Assembly: GCF_000763885.1 (NCBI RefSeq)
Contig: NZ_JRKO01000008.1
Coordinates: 46,132-110,131, forward strand
Reading direction: 5' to 3'
Length of the DNA stretch: 64,000 nucleotides
DNA from: Paracoccus versutus
GTDB lineage: Bacteria > Pseudomonadota > Alphaproteobacteria > Rhodobacterales > Rhodobacteraceae
In this document: one piece after another, positions 17,782 to 26,185 of the stretch
Numbering within the stretch: position 1 is the stretch's first letter
Layout: each line of letters starts with the position of its first letter
Notes under the pieces: generated by a model
What the model was told of the DNA's origin: nothing
What the model saw: only the letters and a program-made list of their open reading frames with translations
Databases searched by the model: none
Translations under genes and position numbers: made by a program

Positions 17782-17895
17782 CAAAACGGAACCCTTTTGA
17801 CACGGCACCTCGCAACCTGATTTACTCCAGCGAAAGCTGGATTTCTTACGGGGCTTCTCCCCTTTTGTCCATTATGTGCAAAGGGTTCCGTTTTG
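17782..17895. repeat. 16-bp perfect inverted repeat flanking an 82-bp segment beside the recombinase
   Basis: Left arm CAAAACGGAACCCTTT at 17782-17797 and its exact reverse complement at 17880-17895. Each arm with its next bases is itself a dyad (CAAAA..TTTTG). Between them lie a TCCAGC-GAAA-GCTGGA hairpin (17826-17841) and a GGGG-CTTCT-CCCC-TTTT hairpin (17850-17866). TTGACA (17797-17802) with TTTACT 18 bp later gives a possible rightward promoter. Likely candidates are recombination sites or operators; this is not proved. Confidence 0.75.
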
Positions 17896-17969
17896 CCGCA
17901 CCCGTCAGGGACGGATGCGAGGGGGGCGAGGAAAACGGCCGCTTCCATGGCGGCGAGGTCGTCTTTTAT

Positions 17970-18179
17970 ATGCTCGCCGGGGTTGCGGGCGGCCTGGCCG
18001 GCGCCGGGCTGGCGCTGGGGTTCAAGCTGTCGCTGGGCTGGATTTTTCTATCCTACTCGCTGGGCGGGGTGGCCTTTGTCATGGCCGCGGCGCTGGTGCT
18101 GTCCTTTGCCCGGTCGGTGCGCCGCTCGACCGCCATCGCCATGGCGCGCAACCGGCACGGATACCGCCCCGAGGAATGA
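17970..18179 (+). CDS. Small membrane protein, two predicted helices
   Basis: A 69-residue protein with two hydrophobic segments, MLAGVAGGLAGAGLALGF and LGGVAFVMAAALVLSFA, then a basic C-terminal tail (RRSTAIAMARNRHGYRPEE). ATG 17970 is preferred because a GGCGAGG site lies a few bases upstream and the first helix follows at once; an in-frame ATG at 17874 would start within the inverted repeat region. No family is recognised. It lies downstream of the recombinase-associated inverted repeat and would be read by the possible promoter there. Confidence 0.6.
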   Translation: MLAGVAGGLAGAGLALGFKLSLGWIFLSYSLGGVAFVMAAALVLSFARSVRRSTAIAMARNRHGYRPEE

Positions 18180-18231
18180 CGGCCGCAGCCGACGGCTTGG
18201 TGCAGCGCCCCGGGCAGCCCTGGCCAGCGCC

Positions 18232-18996
18232 CTACAACGCAATCGCCGAGATCAGCCGGCCGTAATCCGCCTGGTTCTGATGCGTGCTGCGGCGATAGGA
18301 AAAGAAGCGGTCCGGGTCGGAATAGGTGCAATGCCGCGTCCATTCCGCCTCGACCCCGGCCTCGCGCAGGCGCATCAGGCCGAACGAAGGCAGGTCGAAC
18401 ATCGGCCGCCCGTTGGGCCCGCCGGCGAAGAAGCGGTGATAGCCGGGTTCCTCGGCCAGGAACTCGTCCATGAAATCCTCGCCGACCTCATAGGCGCGCT
18501 GGCTGATCGTGGGGCCGATCACCGCGCGGATGCGGCTGGCGCCCAGGTCGTTCATCGCGCCGACCGCCGCCTCGATCACGCCGGAAAGCGCCCCGCGCCA
18601 GCCGGCATGGACGGCGCCGATCACCCCCGCCTCGGGGTCGGCCAGCAGGATTGGCTGGCAATCGGCGGTCAGCACCGCCAGCGCCACGCCGGGCTGGTCG
18701 GTGACGATGCCGTCGGCGCGCATCCCGGCGACGGCGGCCGGGTCGTCGCCGGCGCGCAGCACCGCGATCTCGGCGGAATGGACCTGATGCACGGTGGCAA
18801 GCCCGGCGGGCGGCACGCCCATCGCCGCGGCCACGCGGGCGCGGTTGATGCTGACGATCTCGGCCTGGTCGCTGGAGCCGTAGCCGCAGTTCAGCCCCGA
18901 AAACAGCCCCGAGGAGGCGCCGCCGCGCCGGGTGAAGAAGCCATGCCGCACCGAGGCGAGCAGCGGATGGGTCAGGATCTCAAGCGTCGTCTGCAT
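18232..18996 (-). CDS. pgeF: Multicopper polyphenol oxidase / purine nucleoside phosphorylase family (YfiH)
   Basis: A 254-residue YfiH/LACC1-family protein. Members have been shown to act on purine nucleosides, and E. coli PgeF on peptidoglycan precursor errors. The metal-binding His/Cys residues are visible in TVHQVHSAEI, VLTADCQPILL and GAVHAGWRGAL, with further family motifs VIGPTISQRAYEV and CTYSDPDRFFSYRR. The start ATG 18996 lies inside the end of the upstream methyltransferase gene (17-bp overlap), making it the last gene of lgt-methyltransferase-pgeF. The natural substrate here is not clear from sequence. Confidence 0.9.
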   Translation of the reverse strand: MQTTLEILTHPLLASVRHGFFTRRGGASSGLFSGLNCGYGSSDQAEIVSINRARVAAAMGVPPAGLATVHQVHSAEIAVLRAGDDPAAVAGMRADGIVTDQPGVALAVLTADCQPILLADPEAGVIGAVHAGWRGALSGVIEAAVGAMNDLGASRIRAVIGPTISQRAYEVGEDFMDEFLAEEPGYHRFFAGGPNGRPMFDLPSFGLMRLREAGVEAEWTRHCTYSDPDRFFSYRRSTHQNQADYGRLISAIAL

Positions 18997-20044
18997 CGTC
19001 GTCCAGGGGCTCGAATCCGGCGGGGACGGGCGCATGGCGAGCCCATAAGGCCAGCACCTTGAACAAGTGTCCCATTTCATCGGGTGCGGTCAAGCGATGA
19101 AGCGCGGCCATCGCACCCGCATCGCCCAGACGCGCCAGGCGCTGCGCGCGCGCCTCGATCCCCAGCCGCTTCAGCCAGTCGCCCTGCGTCGCCATGCGCG
19201 AGACGCGCGCCCCCGCCCCGCGCGCCGCCGCGGCCAGGGGGGCGAAATCGACATGCGCGGTCAGGTCGGCCTCGCCCGGATTGGCCAGCGGATCTTCGGG
19301 CCGGTGGCGGCGCAGGGCCTGGAAGGTGTCGCCCTGCCCGTCCCAGCCGCCATAGTCGACAAGGATGGCGCAGCCGCCATGCGCGGCGATCCGCCCGGCG
19401 ACCTGCGCGACGATCGGCAGGGCCTCGGGGCAGGTTTCGCGGATCACGCCCTGGGGCGCGGCAGGCAGCGCGGCATCGGCCGCCGGGACCAGCCCCATCT
19501 CCAACCCGCCCTGGGCATTCAGCGCCACCACCCGCTCGGCCCAGCCCTGCACGCCGCGCTGGAACTGGCGGATCGGCAGGGCGTCGAAGAACTCGTTCGC
19601 GACCAGGAACAGCGGCGCCTGCGGCAGCTGCGACACATCGTCCAGGTGGGCGATGTCGCCCAGCCTGTCGCGCTGCACCCGGCGCAGGTGCGGCGAGACC
19701 TCGACCAGCGCCACCCGCGCCGCCTCGGCCATGCCGGGCACGATGCGGATGGCGCGCAGGATGTCGGCCATCAGCGTGCCGCGCCCCGGCCCGATTTCCG
19801 CCAAGGTAAAAGGCGCGGGACGGCCCTGGTCCAGCCAGGCCTGCGCCAGCGCCAGGCCGATCATCTCGCCGAAGATCTGGCTGATCTCGGGCGCGGTGGT
19901 GAAATCGCCGCCCGCGCCGAAGGGGTCGCGGGTGGCGTAATAGCCATGCTGGGGATGGAGCAGGCAAAGCCGCATGTATTCGTCCAGGGCCATGGGCCCC
20001 GACAGCCGGATCTGCGCGGCGATCAGGCGTCCGAGCGGCGTCAT
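18980..20044 (-). CDS. SAM-dependent methyltransferase, NDUFAF7/MidA family
   Basis: A 354-residue class I methyltransferase of the COG1565/DUF185 family. The SAM motif is [17 protein letters not shown]. Family-specific segments are [30 protein letters not shown] near the N-terminus and [17 protein letters not shown]. The mitochondrial homologue NDUFAF7 dimethylates an arginine of the complex I subunit NDUFS2 (NuoD here) and is required for assembly. A bacterial counterpart role is an inference, but complex I is encoded in this same window. ATG 20044 overlaps the lgt stop (ATGA). Longer frames running through lgt are artefacts of the other reading frame. Confidence 0.92.
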   Translation of the reverse strand: MTPLGRLIAAQIRLSGPMALDEYMRLCLLHPQHGYYATRDPFGAGGDFTTAPEISQIFGEMIGLALAQAWLDQGRPAPFTLAEIGPGRGTLMADILRAIRIVPGMAEAARVALVEVSPHLRRVQRDRLGDIAHLDDVSQLPQAPLFLVANEFFDALPIRQFQRGVQGWAERVVALNAQGGLEMGLVPAADAALPAAPQGVIRETCPEALPIVAQVAGRIAAHGGCAILVDYGGWDGQGDTFQALRRHRPEDPLANPGEADLTAHVDFAPLAAAARGAGARVSRMATQGDWLKRLGIEARAQRLARLGDAGAMAALHRLTAPDEMGHLFKVLALWARHAPVPAGFEPLDDDADDA

Positions 20045-20931
20045 GCCGCGCCTTGCGGCACCGCCGGCCGGGCGCGGGCGCGCGCCAGGAAGGCCAGCCC
20101 GACCAGCACCATCGGCAGCGACAGCAGCTGGCCCATGGTCACGCCCCAGACCGCCCCGCCCAGCACATGGCCCAGCGGATTGTCGGGGGTGATGAATTGC
20201 GCATCGGCCTGGCGGAAGAACTCGACGACGAAACGCGACAGGCCATAGCCGGTCAGGAACAGCCCCAGCGCCTGCCCCGGCCGGCGCAGCCCCCCGGCCC
20301 GGACCAGCAGCAGAAGCAGGGCGGCCAGCAGCACGCCCTCCAGCCCGGCCTCGTAAAGCTGGCTCGGGTGGCGGGCGCAGGGGCCGGTGACGCCGGGGCA
20401 GTTCTGCGCCGCCTCGCCGGGAAAGACCACGCCCCAGGGCGCATCGGTCGGCCGGCCCCACAGCTCGGCATTGATGAAATTCGCCACCCGGCCCAGGCCC
20501 AGGCCGATCGGGGTCGCCACCGACAGCGCATCCGCCAGCCGCAGCGCCGGGATGCCGTGGCGCCGGCAATACCACCAGGAAGCCAGCACCACGCCCAGGA
20601 AGCCGCCGTGAAAGGACATGCCGCCCTGCCAGAGCACCGGGATCTGCCCCGGATTGGCCAGGTAATAGCCCGGCTCGTAGAACAGCACGAAGCCCAGCCG
20701 CCCGCCCAGGACCACGCCGACGATCACCCAGGTCAGCAATTCCTCGACCCGCTCGGGCGGCATGGGCGCCGCGTCGCCCCAAAGCCGCGGCCGCCGCATC
20801 AGCGCGACGATGATGCGCCAGCCGATCAGCAGCCCGGCCAGATAGGCCAGCGCATACCAGCGCAACGAGAATTCCATGCCGAAAAGATGGATGGTGAAGA
20901 TCTCGGGCGAAATGTCGGGAAATGGGATCAT
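20041..20931 (-). CDS. lgt: Prolipoprotein diacylglyceryl transferase
   Basis: Inner-membrane enzyme that transfers diacylglycerol from phosphatidylglycerol to the lipobox cysteine of prolipoproteins. The 296-residue protein has about seven membrane helices, the conserved FHGGFLGV (catalytic-region His) and [19 protein letters not shown] with the essential arginine. ATG 20931 gives the typical N-terminus [12 protein letters not shown]. First gene of the operon with the NDUFAF7-like methyltransferase and pgeF. A lipoprotein that it would modify lies in the nuo operon. Confidence 0.96.
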   Translation of the reverse strand: MIPFPDISPEIFTIHLFGMEFSLRWYALAYLAGLLIGWRIIVALMRRPRLWGDAAPMPPERVEELLTWVIVGVVLGGRLGFVLFYEPGYYLANPGQIPVLWQGGMSFHGGFLGVVLASWWYCRRHGIPALRLADALSVATPIGLGLGRVANFINAELWGRPTDAPWGVVFPGEAAQNCPGVTGPCARHPSQLYEAGLEGVLLAALLLLLVRAGGLRRPGQALGLFLTGYGLSRFVVEFFRQADAQFITPDNPLGHVLGGAVWGVTMGQLLSLPMVLVGLAFLARARARPAVPQGAA

Positions 20932-21057
20932 GGGCTCCTCGTTTCGGCGCGGGCAGGCTACGCGGGGGCGGCCGGGTGTCAACCGGCGCTGTCAGGCAAT
21001 TGAACAGCCGCGCCCCGAGCGCCATATAGGGGGTCTCGCTGAACCGAAAGGCCCGCC

Positions 21058-21351
21058 ATGACCGCGAACAACCGCTTTCTCGACGATCTCTCGAAATTGA
21101 TGACCAATGCCATGGGCGTGGCCCAGGGCGCCAAGGACGAGGCGCAGACCGCCTTCAACGGCTGGATCGACCGCTGGCTGGCCGAGCGCGATTTCGTCAC
21201 CCGCGAGGAATTCGAGGCGGTGCGCGAAATGGCGATCAAGGCCCGGTCCGAGAATGCCGAGCTGCGCGCCCGCCTCGACGCGCTGGAGGGCAAGGGCGTG
21301 GCCTCGGTCAGTTCGACCGGCCCGCTCGGCACCGGCGAGGGTCAGGGCTGA
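21058..21351 (+). CDS. ubiK: Ubiquinone biosynthesis accessory factor UbiK
   Basis: A 97-residue protein of the BMFP/YqiC (DUF526) family, shown in E. coli to assist aerobic ubiquinone synthesis. It has the N-terminal NNRFLDDLSKLMTNAMGVAQGAKDE and a C-terminal coiled coil VTREEFEAVREMAIKARSENAELRARLDALE. It is divergent from lgt and convergent with the DUF6476 gene, overlapping its 3' end by 10 bp. Confidence 0.88.
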   Translation: MTANNRFLDDLSKLMTNAMGVAQGAKDEAQTAFNGWIDRWLAERDFVTREEFEAVREMAIKARSENAELRARLDALEGKGVASVSSTGPLGTGEGQG

Positions 21352-21647
21352 ACCGTTTCGCGCAGCCGGCCCTGCCTGTCGTAAAGCAGCACCTCGCCCG
21401 CCTCGGTCACCACCACCAGCCAGTCGCGGGCAAAGGTGACGGCGGCGGGCACCGCGCCCTCGGGCAGGGCGACCTGCTCGGGCAGTTCGGGCAGCGGCGG
21501 CTGCGACAGGCGCAGCCACAGCAGCGCCGCGATCACCAGCATGCCGATGCCCATCACCGCCGCCAGGGCCGTCACCAGGATGCGCAGCCAGCGCAGCATC
21601 GGCAACGCTTCCTCTGGTCCCGCATCCAGCCTATCATCCCGTGCCAT
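21342..21647 (-). CDS. DUF6476-like single-pass membrane protein
   Basis: A 101-residue protein with one transmembrane helix (LRILVTALAAVMGIGMLVIAALLWLRL), followed by a periplasmic segment PELPEQVALPEGAVPAAVTFARDWLVVVTEAGEVLLYDRQG, which fits the Rhodobacterales DUF6476 family. Its start codon (complement of 21645-21647) shares two bases with the divergent rluD-type start at 21646, so the two genes have no untranslated spacer at all. Function unknown. Confidence 0.75.
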   Translation of the reverse strand: MARDDRLDAGPEEALPMLRWLRILVTALAAVMGIGMLVIAALLWLRLSQPPLPELPEQVALPEGAVPAAVTFARDWLVVVTEAGEVLLYDRQGRLRETVQP

Positions 21648-22671
21648 GGCCGAAATCCTCATCACCATCCCCGAAGGACTGTCCGAGCGCCTTGATAAGG
21701 CGCTTGCCCTTGCCGCGCCAGAGCAGGCGGCGCTGTCGCGCTCGCGCCTGGCCCGGCTGATCGCCGAGGGTGCGGTCCGGGGGCCCTCGGGGCGGGTCAC
21801 GGACGGCAAGGCGCGGGCCGAGACCGGCGACTACCTGGTCGAGATCGGCGCGCCCGAGCCCCTGGACGCGCAGCCCGAGCCGATCCCGCTGTCGATCGCC
21901 TACGAGGACGGCGACCTGATCGTGGTGGACAAGCCCGCCGGCATGGTGGTCCATCCCGCGCCCGGCGCGCCCAACGGCACGCTGGTCAATGCGCTGCTGG
22001 CCCATTGCGCGGGCAGCCTGTCGGGCATCGGCGGCGCGGCCCGGCCCGGCATCGTGCATCGCATCGACAAGGAAACCTCGGGCCTGCTGGTGGTGGCCAA
22101 GACCGACCGCGCGCACCAGGGGCTGGCGCGGCAATTCGCCGACCACACGGCGCGGCGGCGCTACCTGGCCGTCGCGCATGGCATGATCGACCCGGCCGAT
22201 GCGCGGCTGCGCGGCCTGCCGGGCGTGGGGTTCGAGCCGGGCGGCGTGCTGCGCATCGCCACGCTGATCGGCCGCCATCCCGGCGACCGGCAGCGCCAGG
22301 CGGTCAGCTTCCAGAACGGGCGCCATGCCGTGACCCGCGCCCGCGTGATCGAGACCTTCGGCACGCCCCCCGCCGCCATGCTGGTCGAATGCCGGCTGGA
22401 GACGGGGCGGACGCATCAAATCCGCGTGCATATGGCCCATGCGGGATTGGGCCTGGTCGGCGACCCGGTCTATGGTGGCAACAGGCGGGCCTCGGTCCGG
22501 GCGCTGGGGGCGGATGCCGCCGCGGCCGTCGCCGCCTTTCCCCGCCAGGCCCTGCACGCGGCCGAGCTGGGCTTCGACCACCCGGTCAGCGGCCAGGCGC
22601 TGACCTTTGCCAGCCCGCTGCCGCCCGACATGGCCGGCTTGCTGGCGACCTTGCGCCGGGCACCGGGCTGA
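21646..22671 (+). CDS. rluD: RluA/RluD family 23S rRNA pseudouridine synthase
   Basis: A 341-residue pseudouridine synthase with an N-terminal S4 RNA-binding domain (about residues 12-65) and the catalytic domain carrying the family signature GIVHRIDKETSGLLVVAKT, whose Asp is the nucleophile. Further motifs are VDKPAGMVVHPAPG and ECRLETGRTHQIRVHMAH. The combination of S4 domain and these motifs points to RluD (helix 69 of 23S rRNA); RluC or RluA specificity cannot be excluded. It is 66 bp upstream of rpoH on the same strand. Confidence 0.9.
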   Translation: MAEILITIPEGLSERLDKALALAAPEQAALSRSRLARLIAEGAVRGPSGRVTDGKARAETGDYLVEIGAPEPLDAQPEPIPLSIAYEDGDLIVVDKPAGMVVHPAPGAPNGTLVNALLAHCAGSLSGIGGAARPGIVHRIDKETSGLLVVAKTDRAHQGLARQFADHTARRRYLAVAHGMIDPADARLRGLPGVGFEPGGVLRIATLIGRHPGDRQRQAVSFQNGRHAVTRARVIETFGTPPAAMLVECRLETGRTHQIRVHMAHAGLGLVGDPVYGGNRRASVRALGADAAAAVAAFPRQALHAAELGFDHPVSGQALTFASPLPPDMAGLLATLRRAPG

Positions 22672-22737
22672 CGGAACCCGGAGCGCACCGACAGCGTTCA
22701 CAATTACCCGCCCAAGCGCGGGACAGGGAATTTTCAG

Positions 22738-23643
22738 ATGGCGAACTACACCAACCTTCCGGCACCCAGCCCCGAACAGGGCCTGAACCGCTATTTGCAG
22801 GAGATCCGCAAGTTTCCCCTGCTGGAACCGGAAGAGGAATACATGCTGGCCAAGGCCTGGGTCGACCACCAGGACGCCGAGGCCGCGCAGAAGCTGGTGA
22901 CGAGCCACCTGCGGCTCGCCGCCAAGATCGCCATGGGCTATCGCGGCTATGGCCTGCCGCAGGCCGAGGTCATCTCCGAGGCGAACGTGGGCCTGATGCA
23001 GGCGGTCAAGCGCTTCGACCCGGAAAAGGGCTTTCGCCTGGCCACCTATGCGATGTGGTGGATCCGCGCCTCGATCCAGGAATACATCCTGCGGTCCTGG
23101 TCGCTGGTCAAGATGGGCACCACCTCGGCGCAGAAGAAGCTGTTCTTCAACCTGCGCAAGGCCAAGTCGCGGCTGGGCGCGCTGGAGGAAGGCGACCTGC
23201 GCCCCGAAAACGTCGCCCAGATCGCCCATGACCTGAACGTGACCGAGCAGGAGGTCATCGACATGAACCGCCGGCTTTCGGGGGGCGATGCCTCGCTGAA
23301 CGCCACGGTCGGGTCCGGCGACGGCGAATCGACCGCGCAATGGCAGGACTGGCTGGAGGACGAGGACGCCGACCAGGCCCAGGCCTTTGCCGAGGCCGAC
23401 GAGCTTTCGGCACGGCGCGAGATGCTGCTTGCCGCCATGGACGTGCTGAACGACCGCGAAAAGGACATCCTGATGGAGCGCCGGCTGCGCGACGACCCGA
23501 TGACGCTCGAGGATCTTTCGACGCGCTACGAGGTCTCGCGCGAGCGGATCCGCCAGATCGAGGTCCGCGCCTTCGAGAAGCTGCAGAACCGCATCCGCGA
23601 ACTGGCCCGCGAGCGCGGCATGACCGTGCCCGAAACCGCCTGA
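22738..23643 (+). CDS. rpoH: RNA polymerase sigma-32 factor
   Basis: Heat-shock sigma factor of 301 residues. Region 2 is visible as LVTSHLRLAAKIAMGYRGYGLPQAEVISEANVGLMQA and the core-binding and melting segment TYAMWWIRASIQEYILRSWSLVKMGTT. The RpoH box follows (QKKLFFNLRKAK), which separates it from RpoD. Region 4 has SRERIRQIEVRAFEKLQNRIR. Alphaproteobacteria often have two RpoH types; the sequence does not tell which this is. The hsp20 gene at 13.8 kb has a matching promoter. ATG 22738 follows GGGACAGGGAATTTTCAG. Confidence 0.96.
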   Translation: MANYTNLPAPSPEQGLNRYLQEIRKFPLLEPEEEYMLAKAWVDHQDAEAAQKLVTSHLRLAAKIAMGYRGYGLPQAEVISEANVGLMQAVKRFDPEKGFRLATYAMWWIRASIQEYILRSWSLVKMGTTSAQKKLFFNLRKAKSRLGALEEGDLRPENVAQIAHDLNVTEQEVIDMNRRLSGGDASLNATVGSGDGESTAQWQDWLEDEDADQAQAFAEADELSARREMLLAAMDVLNDREKDILMERRLRDDPMTLEDLSTRYEVSRERIRQIEVRAFEKLQNRIRELARERGMTVPETA

Positions 23644-23997
23644 CCCGGCCTTGGCGCCGGCCGGCCCGCTCCCTTCCCCCGCAGCCGCTGGCGACCCCTT
23701 GCGCAAAGGCCGCGCAGGGGGTTCGGCGCCGTGCCCTCTCTTGCCGGCGCCCGCCTTCCCGGCCGAAGGCGCCCGAAGGCCGCGGGGCGGCGGGCAGGAC
23801 GGGCCCGCGGACCCGTCCCGGCCGGGCGCGCGCGGCCTGGGGCTGGCCATGTCCGCGCAGGCCGGTCGGTTTTCCGGCGCGACGCCCCTTGCAAGCCGTG
23901 GCCCCGGCGGGGAAATTATCGTGACAGCGGGCAGAGTTGACCGCCGCCCGGCTTGGCTTATGGTCGGGACAGGACAGCAAGGGCCGATGGCGCGCAA
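23644..23997 (+). promoter_or_regulatory. 354-bp gap after rpoH with a likely sigma-70 promoter near its end
   Basis: The first 250 bp are very GC-rich, without a credible gene and with several GGCGCC/GCCGGC short palindromes that may terminate rpoH. Near the right end TTGACC at 23937-23942 and TATGGT at 23959-23964 (16-bp spacing) form a probable promoter for the gene starting at 23998. Confidence 0.45.
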
Positions 23998-25017
23998 ATG
24001 ACGGCGCTGAACCAATATCAAAGGCTGGAAGCCGCAGGAATCTGGCGCGAATCGCCCAGATCGCAGCTGCGCGACGTCATCGTTTCCTTCGGGGATGCGA
24101 CCTTGGTGTTGACCGATCCGCGTTCCGAGGTGCCGCTGGCGCATTGGTCGCTGCCCGCCGTCACCCGGCTCAACCCCGGCAAGCTGCCGGCGCGCTATGC
24201 GCCGGGCGGCCTCGATGCCGGCGAAGAGCTGGAGATCGACGACGAGCTGATGATCTCGGCCATTTCCAAGGTGCATCAGGTGATCGAGGCCAGCAAGCCG
24301 CATCCCGGCCGGCTGCGCGGCGGGCTGATGCTGAGCGCCGCCGGGGCCATGGCGCTGCTGGCGGTGTTCTGGGTGCCGCCGGCGCTGGTGCGCCACGCCG
24401 CCGACATCGCCCCCCCGGCGCAGCGGGCCGAGATCGGGCGCATTGTGCTGGCCGAGATCGCCAAGACCACCGGCAGCCCCTGTTCGCGCCCCGCGGGCGA
24501 CATGGTGCGCCAGAAGCTGGCGATGCGGCTGATCGGCCCGGATGCGCAGATCGTGGTGGTGCCGGCCAGCCTGCGCGGCGCCCTTCGCCTGCCCGGCCCG
24601 ATCACCGTCATCGGCGAAGACCTGATCGCGGGCCAGGTGACGCCCGAGGTCGCGGCCGGCCATATCCTGGCCGCCCAGGCGGCGGCGGTCCGCGACGACC
24701 CGCTGCTGGCGGCGCTGCGCCATGCCGGGCCGCGCGCCACCTTTCACCTGCTGACCGCCGGGACGCTGCCGGCGAAATCGCTGTCGGGCTATGGCGAGAA
24801 ACTGCTGGCCGGCCCCCTGCCCCGCCCCGAGGACGAGCCGCTGCTGGCCTATTTCACCCGCGCCGGCATCTCGAGCGAGCCCTATGCCCGCTCGCTGGAT
24901 CCGACCGGAGAGGCGGTGCTGGGCCTGATCGAGGCCGATCCCTTTCGCACGGCCGAGCCGCGCCCCGTGCTTGCCGACCGCGAATGGATCGCGCTGCAGG
25001 AGATCTGCGACCAGTGA
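23998..25017 (+). CDS. Membrane protein, possibly a degenerate M48-type peptidase
   Basis: A 339-residue protein. The N-terminal 100 residues form a soluble domain (VIVSFGDATLVLTDPRSEVPLAHWSLPAVTRL) and one membrane helix follows (LRGGLMLSAAGAMALLAVFWVPPALV, about residues 102-125). The C-terminal domain contains LPGPITVIGEDLIAGQVTPEVAAGHILAAQ, which has the layout of the M48 peptidase active-site region, but AAGHILAAQ replaces the zinc motif HExxH. If related, it would be catalytically inactive. This resemblance is by eye and weak. It is conserved in style with Rhodobacterales hypothetical proteins. ATG 23998 follows AGGACAGCAAGGGCCG. It converges on the SPOR gene. Confidence 0.6.
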   Translation: MTALNQYQRLEAAGIWRESPRSQLRDVIVSFGDATLVLTDPRSEVPLAHWSLPAVTRLNPGKLPARYAPGGLDAGEELEIDDELMISAISKVHQVIEASKPHPGRLRGGLMLSAAGAMALLAVFWVPPALVRHAADIAPPAQRAEIGRIVLAEIAKTTGSPCSRPAGDMVRQKLAMRLIGPDAQIVVVPASLRGALRLPGPITVIGEDLIAGQVTPEVAAGHILAAQAAAVRDDPLLAALRHAGPRATFHLLTAGTLPAKSLSGYGEKLLAGPLPRPEDEPLLAYFTRAGISSEPYARSLDPTGEAVLGLIEADPFRTAEPRPVLADREWIALQEICDQ

Positions 25018-25024
25018 CCCCCGG

Positions 25025-26116
25025 TCAGCGGGGAAAGGCATCGCGGAACCCGGCCTTGCGGATGGCGTCGAGCGCCCGGACGATGCTTTCCCGGTCCGGG
25101 AAGGGGCCGGCGACAAGGAACTGCACCTCGCGCCCGCCGGCCTGGTCCTTGCCGCGCAGCAACGGATAGCCCATCTGCGCGATGCGCGCGGCTGCGCGTT
25201 CGGCATTGCGCGGATCGGCGAAGGTGCCGACCTGGACATAGCGCGCCCCGGCGGGGATCATCCCGACCGCGGGCGGCGCGGCAGGGGATGCCGGCGCCTT
25301 GCCGCGCGACGCCTCGGGGGCCTTGGCCACGGGTGCGGATACGGGTGCAGGCTTGGCGGGAGCCGGCTTTTGCGCCGCCGGCCGGGCGGCAGGAGGCGGC
25401 ACCGGCCGGGCGGTTTCGACGGCGGTTCCGGCGGCGGTTCCGGCGGCGGTTCCGGCGGCGGTTTCGCTGACAGGGGAGGCGGTCGGCCCGGCTCCCGCCG
25501 CACTGCTCACCGGGCGCATGAAGCTGAGCCGCGACAGTTCGGACTTCGGCATCCCCGCGCAATAGCCCTGCGTCGGATCGTCCAGCCCGGCCGCGCCCGG
25601 CCCGTCGTCATAGCCCAGCAACTCGCACAGCCGCCGGTTCGGATGCAGGGCGGCGCCCATGCCCTGGCGCAGCGCCGGCGCCGCCGCCAGCGCCGCCCGC
25701 AGCGCATCGGCCGGGGCGGGGGAATGCGGCTCGGGGCCCAGATCCGGCAGATGCTCCATCGGCCGGGGATCGCTGGCCAGTTCGCCGGGGCGCAGGTTGG
25801 TGACGACTTGCTGCGACAGCGCCTCTTCCAGCAGTTCGGCCCGGCTGCGCCCGGCCGCCGGGGCGAGTGCCCGCAGCTTCGGCTCGCCCTGGGCGCCGCG
25901 GGCGGAAAGCGTCGGCGGATAGCCGCAGATCGGCGTGCCGTCGCGCGCCAGCCGCGCGGCCCAGCCGCCCAGATCGTCGCGTAAAAAGACGCAGCCGCGG
26001 CTGTCGATATATTGCCGCGCCGGGAAATCCGCCGGCGGCTCTTCGGCCGGGCGCGGCGCTTGCGCCAGCGCAAGCCCCGGCAGCAGCGCCAGCATCAGCC
26101 ACAGAATTGCCCGCAT
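25025..26116 (-). CDS. Secreted SPOR-domain protein
   Basis: A 363-residue envelope protein: Sec signal peptide MRAILWLMLALLPGLALA, a Cys-containing region (residues about 35-190; SRGCVFLRDDLGGWAARLARDGTPICGYPP, GYCAGMPKSEL), a long Ala/Pro-rich linker with AAGT repeats, and a C-terminal SPOR domain (YVQVGTFADPRNAERAAARIAQMGYPLLRGKD..VQFLVAGPFPDRESIVRALDAIRKAGF). SPOR domains bind denuded peptidoglycan glycans at division sites, so septal localisation is inferred. It lies 69 bp upstream of upp on the same strand but is unlikely to belong to the salvage operon, being downstream of nothing related. Confidence 0.88.
   Translation of the reverse strand: MRAILWLMLALLPGLALAQAPRPAEEPPADFPARQYIDSRGCVFLRDDLGGWAARLARDGTPICGYPPTLSARGAQGEPKLRALAPAAGRSRAELLEEALSQQVVTNLRPGELASDPRPMEHLPDLGPEPHSPAPADALRAALAAAPALRQGMGAALHPNRRLCELLGYDDGPGAAGLDDPTQGYCAGMPKSELSRLSFMRPVSSAAGAGPTASPVSETAAGTAAGTAAGTAVETARPVPPPAARPAAQKPAPAKPAPVSAPVAKAPEASRGKAPASPAAPPAVGMIPAGARYVQVGTFADPRNAERAAARIAQMGYPLLRGKDQAGGREVQFLVAGPFPDRESIVRALDAIRKAGFRDAFPR
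25421..25468 (-). repeat. Tandem 12-bp repeat inside the SPOR gene
   Basis: Three exact GGCGGTTCCGGC units (25421, 25433, 25445) and a fourth, diverged unit to 25468. In frame they encode the GTAA-type tetrapeptides of the linker. The unit is a multiple of three, so length variation would be tolerated. Confidence 0.85.
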
Positions 26117-26185
26117 GGCCCCATCCTCGAATCACCCATGACCCGGTGATAGGCCGAAAGCCCTGAAGGCCCGGTTAACGCGGCC

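Noticed and set aside
18980..21025. Single 681-codon frame appearing to fuse lgt region and the methyltransferase
   Set aside because: Its first half is lgt read in the wrong frame; the true methyltransferase starts at 20044 with an ATGA overlap to lgt.
21634..25239. 1,200-codon minus-strand open frame across rluD, rpoH and the next gene
   Set aside because: Runs antisense to three well-supported genes and has no recognisable domain.
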